Assembly (NCBI RefSeq): GCF_016862115.1
Contig: NZ_BOMI01000146.1
Coordinates: forward strand, 62,001 to 126,000
Reading direction: 5' to 3'
Source: Paractinoplanes deccanensis
GTDB lineage: Bacteria; Actinomycetota; Actinomycetes; Mycobacteriales; Micromonosporaceae
DNA length: 64,000 nt
Below the pieces are notes generated by a model. That model was given only the letters and a program-made list of their open reading frames with translations. It was not told the origin of the DNA and ran no database searches. Below, one piece after another: positions 30,491 through 39,996 of this stretch (the first letter of the stretch is position 1; every line of letters starts with the position of its first letter). The position numbers and the translations under genes were made by a program.

Positions 30491-31881
30491 GTGAGGGTCA
30501 GCGGGCCGAGGTCCAGGTGGAGCGCGCGGGCGGGCGCGCCCGGCTCGCCGCTGAAGACGACCCGGCCGCCGCCGATCGGCAGGGCGGACCGGAAGACGTA
30601 CGGGTCACCGGGGTCGTCGGGCACCAGCGGGGCGCCCCGCAGGAGCGCGGGCACCGGGCTGAGGAAGCGGAGCGTCAGCTGCCCGTTCCGCACCAGCACC
30701 TCGGCGCCGGCGCCCAGGAAGAGGCGCGCCGGATCGGTCGGGTACGCCGAGAGGCGGTAGCGGCCGCACAGGCCGGCCCACACCTCCGGCCTATGCGGCA
30801 CGTCCCGGCCGCGCGGCGGCGGCAGCCCGAGCTCCCGCCGGAGCAGATCCGCGGCCTCCGGGCCGAGCCAATGCAGGCCCCGCCGGGCACCGTTGACCAG
30901 GATCACGACACCGGCGCTCGCGGCCGGGACCAGGAACAGCTGCGCGTCGAAGCCGGGCAGGACGCCGTCGTGCTCCACGGCGGCGAGGCTGCTCAGCTCG
31001 GCGCGGAAGAACGCCAGGCCGATGCCGGGCAGGCGCGGGTCCGGCTGGAACTGCGGGGCGAACATCTCGGCCACGGTGGCCGACGGCAGGATCGCGCCGT
31101 GCCCGTTGTGGCCGCCGCCCAGCAGGGCCGTGGCGTAGCGGGCGAGATCGGCCGCGGTGGACCGGACGCCGCCGGCGGCCGCGGTGACGACCTCGTAGTC
31201 AGCGATCGCGACCGCGCCGTGCCGGCGCAGCTCGTAGCCGGTGGCGCGGGCCCCGCGTGGGTGGGCCAGGCCGGTGTGCCGCATGCCGAGCGGCTCGAAG
31301 AGATGCTCCCGCAGATAGCGGCCGAACGGCATGCCGGTCACGTCGGCGACGATCTGCCCGAGCGTGACGAACCCGTGATTGGTGTACATGAAGCGGGTGC
31401 CCGGGTCGGCATGGACCCGCAGGTGCCCGCGGTAGTAGGCGGCCGGGGTGGGCACGGGCGCGCCGGCGGGCACCGTCTCGCCGAGATCCCTCATCCGGAG
31501 CAGCCCGGAGGGCCGGCGCACCTCACGGATCCCGGCCGTGTGCGTCAGCAGGTGGCGCACCGTGACCGGCCGGAAGCCCGCTCGTTCCGGGCCGAGCCGG
31601 TAGGCGCGCAGGTACACGTTGGCCGGTGCGTCCAGGTCGATCAGGCCGCGGTCGCGCAGCTGCATCACGGCCACCGCGGTCATGGTCTTGGTGAGCGATC
31701 CGATCCGGAAGACCGTGTCCTCGGTGACGGGCACCCGCGCGGCGATGTCGGCGAGCCCGTGGCAGGCGAACGCCGGCGGCACGCCGGGCCGGATCAGGGC
31801 GAGGGCGAGGCCGACGCAGGGGCGCCGCCGCGCGATCGCGGCGGCGTCTCGCGTGAGCGCGTGCTCGTCGAGGCCGATCAT
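30433..31881 (-). CDS. Serine hydrolase, class C beta-lactamase family
   Basis: A 482-residue enzyme of the beta-lactamase/D-aminopeptidase/esterase EstB fold. The catalytic SxxK is SLTK in FRIGSLTKTMTAVAVMQL near residue 62, the YxN motif is YTNHG, and the third motif is HDGVLPGF. The second half adds a lipocalin-like beta domain (VWAGLCGRYRLSAYPTDPARL). No signal peptide is seen, so it is probably cytoplasmic. The last 20 or so residues (PLTRSPFTRSPLTRNP) are encoded by the minisatellite, so tail length may vary between strains. The substrate is unknown. It ends 4 bp after the USP gene begins its own stop region upstream in the same direction. Confidence 0.88.
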   Translation of the reverse strand: MIGLDEHALTRDAAAIARRRPCVGLALALIRPGVPPAFACHGLADIAARVPVTEDTVFRIGSLTKTMTAVAVMQLRDRGLIDLDAPANVYLRAYRLGPERAGFRPVTVRHLLTHTAGIREVRRPSGLLRMRDLGETVPAGAPVPTPAAYYRGHLRVHADPGTRFMYTNHGFVTLGQIVADVTGMPFGRYLREHLFEPLGMRHTGLAHPRGARATGYELRRHGAVAIADYEVVTAAAGGVRSTAADLARYATALLGGGHNGHGAILPSATVAEMFAPQFQPDPRLPGIGLAFFRAELSSLAAVEHDGVLPGFDAQLFLVPAASAGVVILVNGARRGLHWLGPEAADLLRRELGLPPPRGRDVPHRPEVWAGLCGRYRLSAYPTDPARLFLGAGAEVLVRNGQLTLRFLSPVPALLRGAPLVPDDPGDPYVFRSALPIGGGRVVFSGEPGAPARALHLDLGPLTLTRRPLTRSPFTRSPLTRNP

Positions 31882-31885
31882 CGGC

Positions 31886-32716
31886 TCAGCCGACCACGAA
31901 GACGGGGCAGTACGCCCGCTGGAGCAGGGTGCGGCATTCCGGTGCCGCGCGCCGCACCACCAGCGCGGCGGCGTCGCGGGACGCCACGACCAGCGCGTGG
32001 GCCGGATCGCCGGCGGTGAACCGCTCGTAGGTCGTCACGCCGTCCACGACCGTCACGCTCTCGACCCGCGGAGTCCGGTCCGCGTGCACGAGCACCAGGT
32101 CGCTGCCACGCAGGGCGGCCTCGCGCCGGGCGAAGGCGACGGCCGGGCCGCCCTCGGCGTCCATGCCCACCACGATGGGCCGCTCGCCGAACTTCGGCCC
32201 CGGCGGCCAGCCGGGGATCCGCACGACCAGGACCGTGCCCGTGTGGCCGGTGGCCACATGATCGGCCACGCTGGCGCCGAACATCGTGCCGGCGGTGCCG
32301 TGCCGGTGCCCCACCACAACCAGGCCGGCGGCACGCGCCTCCGCCAGCAGGTGGGCCGCCGGCGAGCCGACCATCATCCGGCTGGTCACGGGCACCGTCG
32401 GCGAGTACGCGTGCACCCTGTCGATGAGCCTTTCGAGCAGCCGCGCGCCGTCGTCGCGGGTCGGGCGGTGCAGGCCGGCGGTGCGCTGGGCGTGCAGGAT
32501 GCGCAGGTGCCAGCCGCGCAGCTCGGCCTCGATCGCGGCGTGGTCGACGGCCGTGTAGCTGGCCGGTGTCTCGTCCGCCCCGACCAGCACCAGGCCGGTC
32601 CTCGTCGTGGTGGCAGCCGGCCGGTGTGGCTCTGCCGAGCGGTAGGTCGCCACGCTCAGATAGCGGTCGACGGCCTCGCTGTGCCTCGTCGCCCTCAGCT
32701 CTTCGAGTTCGTTCAT
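31886..32716 (-). CDS. Universal stress protein, two domains, degenerate ATP loops
   Basis: A 276-residue paralogue of the USP at 23763-24599: the same about 40-residue N-terminal extension, DHAAIEAELRGWHLRILHAQR, and PGWPPGPKFGERPIVVGMD. ATP loops are again atypical (VVGHRHGTAGTMFGAS; second loop lost, VVRRAAPECRTLLQR). The ATG at 32716 follows GGGAGGCCGGCC. It precedes the serine hydrolase by 4 bp, so both are probably transcribed together from the promoter with a DosR-like box 63 bp upstream. Confidence 0.88.
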   Translation of the reverse strand: MNELEELRATRHSEAVDRYLSVATYRSAEPHRPAATTTRTGLVLVGADETPASYTAVDHAAIEAELRGWHLRILHAQRTAGLHRPTRDDGARLLERLIDRVHAYSPTVPVTSRMMVGSPAAHLLAEARAAGLVVVGHRHGTAGTMFGASVADHVATGHTGTVLVVRIPGWPPGPKFGERPIVVGMDAEGGPAVAFARREAALRGSDLVLVHADRTPRVESVTVVDGVTTYERFTAGDPAHALVVASRDAAALVVRRAAPECRTLLQRAYCPVFVVG

Positions 32717-32778
32717 GGCCGGCCTCCCGGGGACCCCTTCGTCCTCTCCATCACACCCCGTGCGGCCCGCCCGTCCCC

Positions 32779-32794
32779 AGGGCCTTTGGTCCGT
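32779..32794 (-). promoter_or_regulatory. DosR-like box, copy H (USP-hydrolase)
   Basis: AGGGCCTTTGGTCCGT on the plus strand, 63 bp upstream of the USP start. It nearly copies the box before the paralogous USP (copy F) in sequence and distance. Confidence 0.6.
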
Positions 32795-32807
32795 ATCGCG
32801 GTCCCGT

Positions 32808-33863
32808 TCAGCAGATGCGCGGCAGCTGCTCGCCGAGCAGCATGTCCAGCACCCGGCGGGAGCCGACCGCGGTGCGGACCACCACGGGCCCCGCAGCGGT
32901 GGCGGTGCCGATGCGAACGGCTCCGGCGCCCTCCGGCCGGGCACGCATCGCCGCGAGCACCGCGTCCGCCCGGTCCGCGGCGACGAAGGCCACCAGGCAG
33001 CCCTCGTTGGCGACGTGCACCGGGTCGAGACCGAGCAGCTCACACGCCGCGCGGACCGGCTCGGGCACCGGCAGCGCGCTCTCCTCGATCTCCGCACCCG
33101 TCCCGGAGGCGGTGGCGATCTCGTTCAGGCTGGACGCCAGGCCGCCGCGGGTGGGATCGCGCAGCGCGTGCACACCTTCGCCCCCGGCGGCCATCATCGC
33201 GGCCACCAACCGGTGCAGCGGCCGCGTGTCCGAGACGACGTCGGCCTCGAAGCCGAGCCCCTCGCGGCAGCTGAGCACCGTGACGCCGTGGCAGCCGATC
33301 AGCCCGGAGAGCAGGATGGCGTCGCCCGGCCGGGCGCGGGCGGCGGAGGGTGCGGCACCGGGCAGCCGCCGGCCGAGGCCTGCGGTCGTCACGAAGATCT
33401 GGTCCGCGGCACCGCGCCCGACCACTTTGGTGTCACCGGACACGACGGGCACTCCGGCAGCCGCGGCCGCGTCGCCCACCGAGGCGGCCACCCGCCGCAG
33501 CACGTCGAGCGGCAGACCCTCCTCCACGATGTACGCCACGGTCAGCGCGACCGGCATGGCCGCGCGCATGGCGAGGTCGTTGACCGTGCCGTGCACGGCG
33601 ATCGCACCGATGTCGCCGCCGGGGAAGAAGAGCGGATCGACCACGTACGCGTCGGTGCTCAGCGCCAGGGCCGCCGCGTCCACCTCGACCAGCGCGGCGT
33701 CCTCCAGCGGGCCGGCGGGCCCGACGGCGCCGAGCGCGGGCACCAGGACCCGGCCGATCAGCTCGGCGGAGAGCCGCCCGCCGGAGCCGTGCCCGAGCAG
33801 GATCCGCTCGTTCTCCGGCTGCGGGGCGGGGCAGCTCGCCAAGGTCGGGTCGACGGTGCTCAT
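32808..33863 (-). CDS. hypE: Hydrogenase maturation factor HypE
   Basis: A 351-residue HypE that dehydrates the carbamoyl group on its C-terminal cysteine to a thiocyanate, the source of the cyanide ligands of the NiFe centre. The protein ends in the required PRIC tail, and the N-terminus (ILLGHGSGGRLSAELI) and ATP-binding SGDTKVVGRG are typical of the PurM-like fold. Its start overlaps the hypD stop by four bases. It is the last gene of the hydrogenase operon. Confidence 0.96.
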   Translation of the reverse strand: MSTVDPTLASCPAPQPENERILLGHGSGGRLSAELIGRVLVPALGAVGPAGPLEDAALVEVDAAALALSTDAYVVDPLFFPGGDIGAIAVHGTVNDLAMRAAMPVALTVAYIVEEGLPLDVLRRVAASVGDAAAAAGVPVVSGDTKVVGRGAADQIFVTTAGLGRRLPGAAPSAARARPGDAILLSGLIGCHGVTVLSCREGLGFEADVVSDTRPLHRLVAAMMAAGGEGVHALRDPTRGGLASSLNEIATASGTGAEIEESALPVPEPVRAACELLGLDPVHVANEGCLVAFVAADRADAVLAAMRARPEGAGAVRIGTATAAGPVVVRTAVGSRRVLDMLLGEQLPRIC

Positions 33864-34969
33864 GACGCTCCTCCGGATCGCGGCGGCCGGCGGCGGCCGG
33901 CCGTGTAGTAGGCGGCGCAGGTGCCCTCGGCCGAGACCATCGGGGCGCCCAGCGGGGTGCGTGGCGTGCACGCCGTTGCATAGGCGGTGCAGTCGGTCGG
34001 CGTCCGGGCGCCGGTCAGGATCTGTCCCGCCAGGCAGGCGGGATGCTCGCGCACCACCAGCCGGCCGACGTCGAAGCGGCGGCCGGCGTCGAAGGCGGCG
34101 AACTCCTCGGTCAGGGCGAGCCCGCTGGCCGGGATCGCGCCGATGCCCCGCCAGACCCGGTCGGTGACGTGGAAGACGCGCGCGATGGCGTCCCGCGCGG
34201 CCGTGTTGCCGTCGCGGCGCACCGCCCGGGCGTACTGGTTCTCCACCTCGTAGCGGCCCTCCTCCAGCTGGCGCACCGTCATGAGGATGCCTTCGAGCAG
34301 GTCGAGCGGCTCGAAGCCGGTCACCACGATGGGCACCCGGTGGCGGGCCGCGAGCGGCTCGTACTCGGTCCAGCCCATGACCGCGCAGACGTGCCCGGCG
34401 GCGAGGAAGCCCTGTACCTCGCATCCGGGGGCGCTCAGCACGGCCTCCATGGCCGGCGGCACGAGGACGTGGCTGACCAGCACGCTGAAGTTGGTCAGGC
34501 CGAGGGTGGCGGCGTGCAGCACGGCCATCGCGTTGGCCGGCGCGGTGGTCTCGAAGCCGACGGCGAGGAACACCACCTGCCGGTCGGGGTGGCGCCGGGC
34601 CAGGGTCACGGCGTCCATCGGCGAGTAGACGACACGCACGTCGGCGCCGCGGGCGCGCAGCGCCAGCAGGTCGGTGCGGGAGCCGGGCACACGGAGCATG
34701 TCGCCGAAGCTGGTCAGGATGGTGCCGGGCCGCTGGGCGATCGCCATGGCCTGGTCGAGGATCTCCAGCGGGGTCACGCAGACCGGGCAGCCCGGCCCGT
34801 GGATCATGCGGATGCCCGGCAGCAGCTCGTCGATCCCCTGCCGGACGATGGTGTGCGTCTGGCCGCCGCAGACCTCCATCAGGGTCCATGCCCGGGTGGT
34901 GACGCGGCGCAGCTCGGCCAGCAGCGCGCGGGCCAGCTCGGGATCGCGGTACTCGTCGAGGTACTTCAT
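33860..34969 (-). CDS. hypD: Hydrogenase maturation factor HypD
   Basis: A 369-residue iron-sulphur protein that, with HypC, assembles the Fe(CN)2CO unit. Conserved motifs are MEVCGGQTHTIVRQG, IHGPGCPVCVTP, GFETTAPA and the C-terminal cysteine set (HPACLAGQILTG, PTDCTAYATACTP, EGTCAAYY) holding the [4Fe-4S] cluster. The ATG at 34969 overlaps the hypC stop, and the stop overlaps hypE. Length is normal. Confidence 0.96.
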   Translation of the reverse strand: MKYLDEYRDPELARALLAELRRVTTRAWTLMEVCGGQTHTIVRQGIDELLPGIRMIHGPGCPVCVTPLEILDQAMAIAQRPGTILTSFGDMLRVPGSRTDLLALRARGADVRVVYSPMDAVTLARRHPDRQVVFLAVGFETTAPANAMAVLHAATLGLTNFSVLVSHVLVPPAMEAVLSAPGCEVQGFLAAGHVCAVMGWTEYEPLAARHRVPIVVTGFEPLDLLEGILMTVRQLEEGRYEVENQYARAVRRDGNTAARDAIARVFHVTDRVWRGIGAIPASGLALTEEFAAFDAGRRFDVGRLVVREHPACLAGQILTGARTPTDCTAYATACTPRTPLGAPMVSAEGTCAAYYTAGRRRPPRSGGAS

Positions 34970-35214
34970 GCCTCGAGCTCCCGTCGCAGCAGGTCGTCCA
35001 TGGCGCGCAGCACCTCGAGGGTGCGCTCCGCCTCCTCCGCGTCGACGGTGCTGATCGCGAAGCCGACGTGGACGATCACGTAGTCGCCGGGCCGGGCGCC
35101 GGGCACGTAGGACAGGCACACCCGCTTGCGCAGGCCGCCGAAGTCGACGTTCCCCATCGGCAGCCCGTCCTCGAGCTCGATCTCGGTGACCCGGCCAGGA
35201 ATGCCCAGGCACAT
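34966..35214 (-). CDS. hypC: Hydrogenase maturation chaperone HypC
   Basis: An 82-residue HypC/HupF chaperone starting MCLGIPGRVTEIE; Cys2 is the essential iron-carrying residue after Met removal. GDYVIVHVGFAIS is the second family signature. An upstream in-frame start would bury the essential N-terminal cysteine, so the ATG at 35214 is certain. It partners HypD and the hydrogenase large subunit. Confidence 0.96.
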   Translation of the reverse strand: MCLGIPGRVTEIELEDGLPMGNVDFGGLRKRVCLSYVPGARPGDYVIVHVGFAISTVDAEEAERTLEVLRAMDDLLRRELEA

Positions 35215-35215
35215 G

Positions 35216-37486
35216 TCAGATCCCTTCGGCGAGACGAGCGGCGGCGATCGCCGCCTGGCCATAACTGATGCCGCCGTCGTTGGCCGGCACGTCGCGGTTG
35301 AGCAGCGCGGTCAGCCCCGCGGCGCGCAGGCCCGCGGTGAGGCCGCCGGCGAGGATGCGGTTCTGGAGGCAGCCGCCCGACAGGCAGACGACCGTCACCC
35401 CGGTCTGCTCCGCGGCGCGCGCGCAGAGGGCGACGGTCATGTCGACGACCGTGCGGTGCACCGCCGCGGCCAGGGCTTCGGCGCCCTCCCCGCACGCCTG
35501 GCGCAGCAGCAGCGCGTCGAGCGTGCCGGACCAGTCGTAGACCCACAGCCCGTCGCGCCGGGTGATCCGCCAGGGAAGGGGCACCGGGTCGCCGGTGGCC
35601 CGGTGCGCGGCGACCTCCAGCAGGATCGCCGCCTCGCCCTCGTAGCCGGCGTCGTCGCAGAGGCCGAGCAGGCCGGCCGCGGCGTCGAGGAACCGGCCGG
35701 CGCTCGACGCGCGCGGGCTGCGCACCCCTCGCTCGATCATGCGGCGGACGAGGCTGACCTCCGGTGCGGGCAGGCGGCCCAGCAGGGCCGGCTCGGGACC
35801 GGGCGGCAGCGGGAACTCGGCGCCGTAGAGGCAGCCGAGCGCCATGCGTGCCGGGCGGCGCACCGCGGCCTCGCCGCCCGGCAGCGGCGCGGTGCCGAAC
35901 CGGCCCAGCCGGCGGAAACCGGTGTAGGTGGCGAGCAGCACCTCACCGCCCCAGAGCCGGCCGTCGTCGCCCAGCCCGAGGCCGTCGTAGGCGACGCCCA
36001 GGAACGGACCGTCCAGGCCGTTCTCGGCCGCGCAGGAGGCGACGTGGGCGTGGTGGTGCTGCACGCCGATCCGCCGGGACTCCGGCGCGGCCTGCCGGGC
36101 GTAGGCGGTGGAGAGGTAGTCGGGGTGCAGGTCGTGGGCGATCACCTCGGCCTCGAAGCGGTGCAGCCGGCCGAGCTGCGCCGCGGTCGCCCGGAAGGCG
36201 GCGAGCGCGTCGGCGTCGGCGAGGTCGCCGCCGTGCGGGCCGACCAGGGCACGGCCGCCGCGCGCCAGCGTGAAGGTGTGCTTGAGCTGGGCGCCGGCGG
36301 CCAGCAGCGGCCGGGGCGTGGCCACAGGCAGGTCCAGCGGCCGGGGCGCGTAGCCGCGCGCCCGCCGGACCAGGCGGGGCGCACCGTCGATCATCTGGAG
36401 CACCGAGTCGTCGTAGCGGGCCCGGACCGGCCGGTCGTGGCCCAGGAAACCGTCGGCGATCCCGGCCAGCCGCTCGGCCGCGTCGGCGTCGTCGACGGCG
36501 ATCGGCTCGTCGGCGCGGTTGCCGCTGGTCACCACGAGCGGGCGCCGCAGCAGACCGAGCAGCAGGTGGTGCAGCGGCGTGCAGGGCAGGAAGAGGCCGG
36601 TGCGGTCGAGGCCGGGTGCGACGGCGGGCGCCAGGCCGGGGCAGACGGCGGCCGGCAGCAGCACGATGGGCCGCGCCGGCGAGGCGAGCACGGCGCGCAC
36701 CCCGGGATCCACCCCGGCGTCGCGCACCATCACCGCGAACGGCTTGCGCGGCCGGTGCTTGCGCTCACGCAGCCGCGCGACCGCCGCCGGCGCTGTCGCG
36801 TCGCAGACCAGCTGATAGCCGCCGAGGCCCTTGAGCGCGACGATCCGCCCGGCCGCGACCGCGCAGGCCGCGGCCGTCAGGGCCCGTTCCCCCTCGGCGG
36901 TGTGCCCGCCCTCGCGCCACGTGAGGCGGGGACCGCATCGCGGGCAGGCGACGGGCTCGGCGTGGAACCGGCGGTCGGCGGGGTCGTGGTATTCGGCGGC
37001 GCAGCTCGGGCACATCGTGAAGCCGGCCATGGCGGTGCGCACCCGGTCGTACGGCAGGTCGTCCACGATGGTGGCGCGCGGCCCGCAGGCGGTGCAGTTC
37101 ACGAACGGGTAGCGGTAGCGGCGGTCGGCCGGGTCGAACAGCTCACGGAGGCAGTCGTCGCAGGTGGCGAGGTCGGCCGGGAGCCCGGCGAAACCCGCGG
37201 GGACGCCGGCGCCGGCGCTCGCGACCACGCGGAAACCGGGTGCCGGGGTGGCGGGCGCCGGGCCGACAGTGATCTCGCGGACGTCCGCGGCCGCGGGCGC
37301 CCGCGCCCGCAGCGCGCCGACCAGGCGGGCGACGGCCGTCTCGGTGCCGCCCACCTCGATGAGCACGTCGCCACCGACGTTGCGCACCACGCCGTCGAGG
37401 TCGAGCTCGGTCGCGATCCGGTGGACGAAGGGCCGGAAGCCGACGCCCTGCACGGTGCCGCGCACCCGGACCGACCAGCCCGTCAT
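35216..37486 (-). CDS. hypF: Carbamoyltransferase HypF
   Basis: A 756-residue HypF that makes the carbamoyl-adenylate and transfers it to HypE. Domains in order: acylphosphatase (VRVRGTVQGVGFRPFVHRI, 6-24), two zinc-finger pairs (CDDCLREL, NCTACGPR, CPSCAAEY, ACPRCGPR at about 105-180), a YrdC-like domain (about 200-385), and a Kae1-like carbamoyltransferase domain with the metal ligands in QHHHAHVASC and the closing VCLSGGCLQNRIL. The start overlaps the protease stop. All catalytic parts are present. Confidence 0.95.
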   Translation of the reverse strand: MTGWSVRVRGTVQGVGFRPFVHRIATELDLDGVVRNVGGDVLIEVGGTETAVARLVGALRARAPAAADVREITVGPAPATPAPGFRVVASAGAGVPAGFAGLPADLATCDDCLRELFDPADRRYRYPFVNCTACGPRATIVDDLPYDRVRTAMAGFTMCPSCAAEYHDPADRRFHAEPVACPRCGPRLTWREGGHTAEGERALTAAACAVAAGRIVALKGLGGYQLVCDATAPAAVARLRERKHRPRKPFAVMVRDAGVDPGVRAVLASPARPIVLLPAAVCPGLAPAVAPGLDRTGLFLPCTPLHHLLLGLLRRPLVVTSGNRADEPIAVDDADAAERLAGIADGFLGHDRPVRARYDDSVLQMIDGAPRLVRRARGYAPRPLDLPVATPRPLLAAGAQLKHTFTLARGGRALVGPHGGDLADADALAAFRATAAQLGRLHRFEAEVIAHDLHPDYLSTAYARQAAPESRRIGVQHHHAHVASCAAENGLDGPFLGVAYDGLGLGDDGRLWGGEVLLATYTGFRRLGRFGTAPLPGGEAAVRRPARMALGCLYGAEFPLPPGPEPALLGRLPAPEVSLVRRMIERGVRSPRASSAGRFLDAAAGLLGLCDDAGYEGEAAILLEVAAHRATGDPVPLPWRITRRDGLWVYDWSGTLDALLLRQACGEGAEALAAAVHRTVVDMTVALCARAAEQTGVTVVCLSGGCLQNRILAGGLTAGLRAAGLTALLNRDVPANDGGISYGQAAIAAARLAEGI

Positions 37487-37944
37487 GGCGTCGCCACCAG
37501 GGCGCAGACCCGGTCGGCGACCGGGCGGACGGCGGCGGCGACGCCGTCGCTGAGGCCGAAGCCGAAACTGAACTCCTGACCGTGCGCGACCAGGGCGACC
37601 AGGCGCTCCGGCAGCCGGTCGAGCACCCTGCCCAGCGCCACCGTGGCGCCGAGGCCGATGCCGTGCCCGGAGGTGACGTGCTGCGGGCCGGCGGCCTCCG
37701 GCAGGGTCAGCTCCGACCAGCCTTCCCGCCGGCCGGTTCCCACGGCGACGTCGACGACCACGGCGAGCTCCGCGCCGGACCAGGCGTCCAGCATGCGGCT
37801 CGGCTCGCCGTCGCTGACGCACAGCTCCACCCCGGCCAGCCGGTCGTCGTGGCGGCCACGCAGCTCCGCGATGACCTCGGGACCGAAGCCGTCGTCGTGG
37901 CGGAACTCGTTGCCCACCCCGATCACCACCCGCCGGCCCGTCAT
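37483..37944 (-). CDS. NiFe-hydrogenase maturation protease
   Basis: A 153-residue HyaD/HycI-type endopeptidase that removes the C-terminal peptide of the large subunit after nickel insertion. It begins VVIGVGNEFRHDDGFGPEVI, the family signature containing the first nickel-binding acid, and has a central VVVDVAVG and the conserved His in TSGHGIGLG. It lies between the large-subunit gene and hypF with overlaps or 1-bp gaps, and its substrate is evidently HyhL. The large subunit ends with only nine residues after the last metal ligand. Confidence 0.93.
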   Translation of the reverse strand: MTGRRVVIGVGNEFRHDDGFGPEVIAELRGRHDDRLAGVELCVSDGEPSRMLDAWSGAELAVVVDVAVGTGRREGWSELTLPEAAGPQHVTSGHGIGLGATVALGRVLDRLPERLVALVAHGQEFSFGFGLSDGVAAAVRPVADRVCALVATP

Positions 37945-37945
37945 G

Positions 37946-39244
37946 TCAGCCCCGGTCCACGCGCAGGTCGAGGAAGTGGGTGGCGCACGAGATGCACGGG
38001 TCGTAGTTGCGGATGGCCTGCTCGCACTCGGCGGTGAGGCGGTCGTCGGGCAGGTCGAGCCGGTCCGCCACGAAGCGGCCCAGGTCGTGCTCGACGGCGG
38101 CCTGGTTCTGCGCGGTGGGCGGCACGATCCGCGCCGAGGTGACCAGCCCGGCGGCATCGAGCTCGTAGCGGTGGAACAGGGTGCCGCGGGGCGCCTCGGT
38201 CGCGCCGCGCCCGGCGCCCGCGCGGGGCGGCACGTCGATCGCGGCGGCGGGCGGCGGCTCGTAGCGGTCGATGAGGCGGATCGCCTCCTCCACCGCGTAG
38301 ACCGTCTCGACGGCACGGACCACGATGCTGCGGTACGGGTTGCGGCACTCGGCGCCGAGCCCCGCCTCGGCCGCCGCCTCACGTGCCAGCGGGGAGAGCC
38401 ACTGACGGCTCAGCGTGTAACGCGCGGCCGGGCCGGTCAGGTAGCGCCCACGGCCGGCCAGACGGGCGTGCAGCGCGGTCGAGTGCGGCACGTGCTCCTC
38501 CACGACGTGGTCCTCGAAATCCTGGACGCCGAAGGCGAGGCCCCCGGTGGTCGCGACCGTGCCGGACTCGATGGCGTACCGGCCCGGGTCGACCAGCGCC
38601 AGCATCTCGTGCTCGTGGCGGAAGTCGGGGAAGTCGAAACCGGCCACCCACCGCACGGTCGCCAGCGCCTGGTCGAGGGCGGCCCGCAGGCGGTCCCGCA
38701 ACGGCGCGAGATCGGCGGGTGCCGGCGCCCGGTAGAAGCCGCCGACCCGCACGTTCACCGGGTGGATGGCCCGCCCGCCGACCACCTCGACCAGGTCGTT
38801 GCCGGTCTTCTTCAGCGCCAGCCCGCGCTCGACGAGGTCACGCCGGTCCTTCGCGAGATCCAGCGCGCCCGCGTACCCGAGGAAGTCCGGCGCGTGCAGC
38901 AGGTAGATGTGCAGGGTGTGGCTCTCGATCCATTCGCCGCAGTAGAGCAGGCGGCGCAGGTCCGCGACGGCGGGTGGCACCACGGCCCCGCAGGCGTCCT
39001 CGATCGCGGCGCAGGCACTCATCTGATATGCCACCGGGCAGATCCCGCAGATCCGGGCAGTGATGTCCGGCGGTTCGGTGTGCCGGCGCCCGCGCAGGAA
39101 CGCCTCGAAGAAGCGGGGCGGCTCGTAGATCTCCAGGCGCACGTCCGCCACGGCGCCGTCGCGCACCCGTACGTGCATGGCGCCCTCGCCCTCCACCCGG
39201 GCCAAAGCCCGCACGTCGATCAGCCGGTCGGATCGGTGTGTCAT
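37946..39244 (-). CDS. hyhL: NiFe hydrogenase large (alpha) subunit, group 3b-like
   Basis: A 432-residue catalytic subunit. The four nickel-iron cysteines are Cys66 and Cys69 (RICGICPVAY) and Cys417 and Cys420 (DPCISCATHF), with His423 marking the processing site and a nine-residue tail to be cleaved. The short length, the L1 form RICGICPVAY and the four-gene set with a diaphorase-like gamma and an iron-sulphur beta subunit point to cytoplasmic NADP-linked group 3b (Hyh/sulfhydrogenase). In M. smegmatis the group 3b Hyh enzyme is known to be DosR-controlled and to evolve H2 in hypoxia. The same role is inferred here. Confidence 0.94.
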   Translation of the reverse strand: MTHRSDRLIDVRALARVEGEGAMHVRVRDGAVADVRLEIYEPPRFFEAFLRGRRHTEPPDITARICGICPVAYQMSACAAIEDACGAVVPPAVADLRRLLYCGEWIESHTLHIYLLHAPDFLGYAGALDLAKDRRDLVERGLALKKTGNDLVEVVGGRAIHPVNVRVGGFYRAPAPADLAPLRDRLRAALDQALATVRWVAGFDFPDFRHEHEMLALVDPGRYAIESGTVATTGGLAFGVQDFEDHVVEEHVPHSTALHARLAGRGRYLTGPAARYTLSRQWLSPLAREAAAEAGLGAECRNPYRSIVVRAVETVYAVEEAIRLIDRYEPPPAAAIDVPPRAGAGRGATEAPRGTLFHRYELDAAGLVTSARIVPPTAQNQAAVEHDLGRFVADRLDLPDDRLTAECEQAIRNYDPCISCATHFLDLRVDRG

Positions 39245-39996
39245 GACGCGTCTCCCGCCACTTCCGCGAAGGCCGACACGGTGAAGGTCCGGTACAGCCG
39301 CCGGATGTCGTCCTCGGACATGCCGGCCGCCCGCAGCAGGTCCGCCTCGGCCGGCCCGTTCGGCGTCTCCGCCGGGCCGAAGCAGCCGAAGCAGCCGCGC
39401 CCGAACGCCGGGCAGATCGCCCCGCAGCCCGCCCTGGTCACCGGGCCGAGACAGGGCTCGCCCCGGGCCACCACCACACAGACGTTGTTGCGGCGCTTGC
39501 AGTCGAAGCAGACGCTGTGCGCCGGCAGGTTCGGCTTGCGCCCGGCCAGCAGCGCGGTGATCGTCTCGAGCAGCTGTCCCTTGTCGATCGGGCAGCCGTG
39601 CAGCTCGTAGTCGACGTCGACGTGCGCGGCGATCGGGGTCGAGGTGGCCAGGGTGTCGAGGTAGTCCGGACGGGCATACACCGCGGAGGCGTACTCGGCG
39701 ACGTCCGCGCTGTTGCGCAGCGCCTGGATGCCGCCGGCGGTGGCGCAGGCACCGAGCGTGATCAGCACCCGGGAGGCGTCGCGGATCGCGTGGATCCGCT
39801 CCGCGTCCGCCGGCGTGGTGATCGAGCCCTCGACCAGCGAGACGTCGTACGGGCCCGGCAGCACCGCACGGGAGGCCTCCAGGAAATGGGCTATCCGCAC
39901 CCGGCCCGCGACGGCCAGCAGCTCGTCCTCGCAGTCGAGCAGGCTCAGCTGGCAGCCGTCGCAGGACGCGAACTTCCACACGGCGAGGGTGGTCAT
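39241..39996 (-). CDS. hyhS: NiFe hydrogenase small (delta) subunit
   Basis: A 251-residue subunit with no Tat signal, so cytoplasmic. It opens WKFASCDGCQLSLLDCED, whose Cys12 and Cys15 hold the proximal [4Fe-4S] cluster together with Cys in TLGACATAGG and HGCPIDK. Further cysteines (CFDCKRRNNVC, CLGPVTRAGCGAICPAFGRG) bind two more clusters. It carries electrons between the NiFe site and the beta/gamma subunits. Its ends overlap both neighbours. Confidence 0.94.
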   Translation of the reverse strand: MTTLAVWKFASCDGCQLSLLDCEDELLAVAGRVRIAHFLEASRAVLPGPYDVSLVEGSITTPADAERIHAIRDASRVLITLGACATAGGIQALRNSADVAEYASAVYARPDYLDTLATSTPIAAHVDVDYELHGCPIDKGQLLETITALLAGRKPNLPAHSVCFDCKRRNNVCVVVARGEPCLGPVTRAGCGAICPAFGRGCFGCFGPAETPNGPAEADLLRAAGMSEDDIRRLYRTFTVSAFAEVAGDAS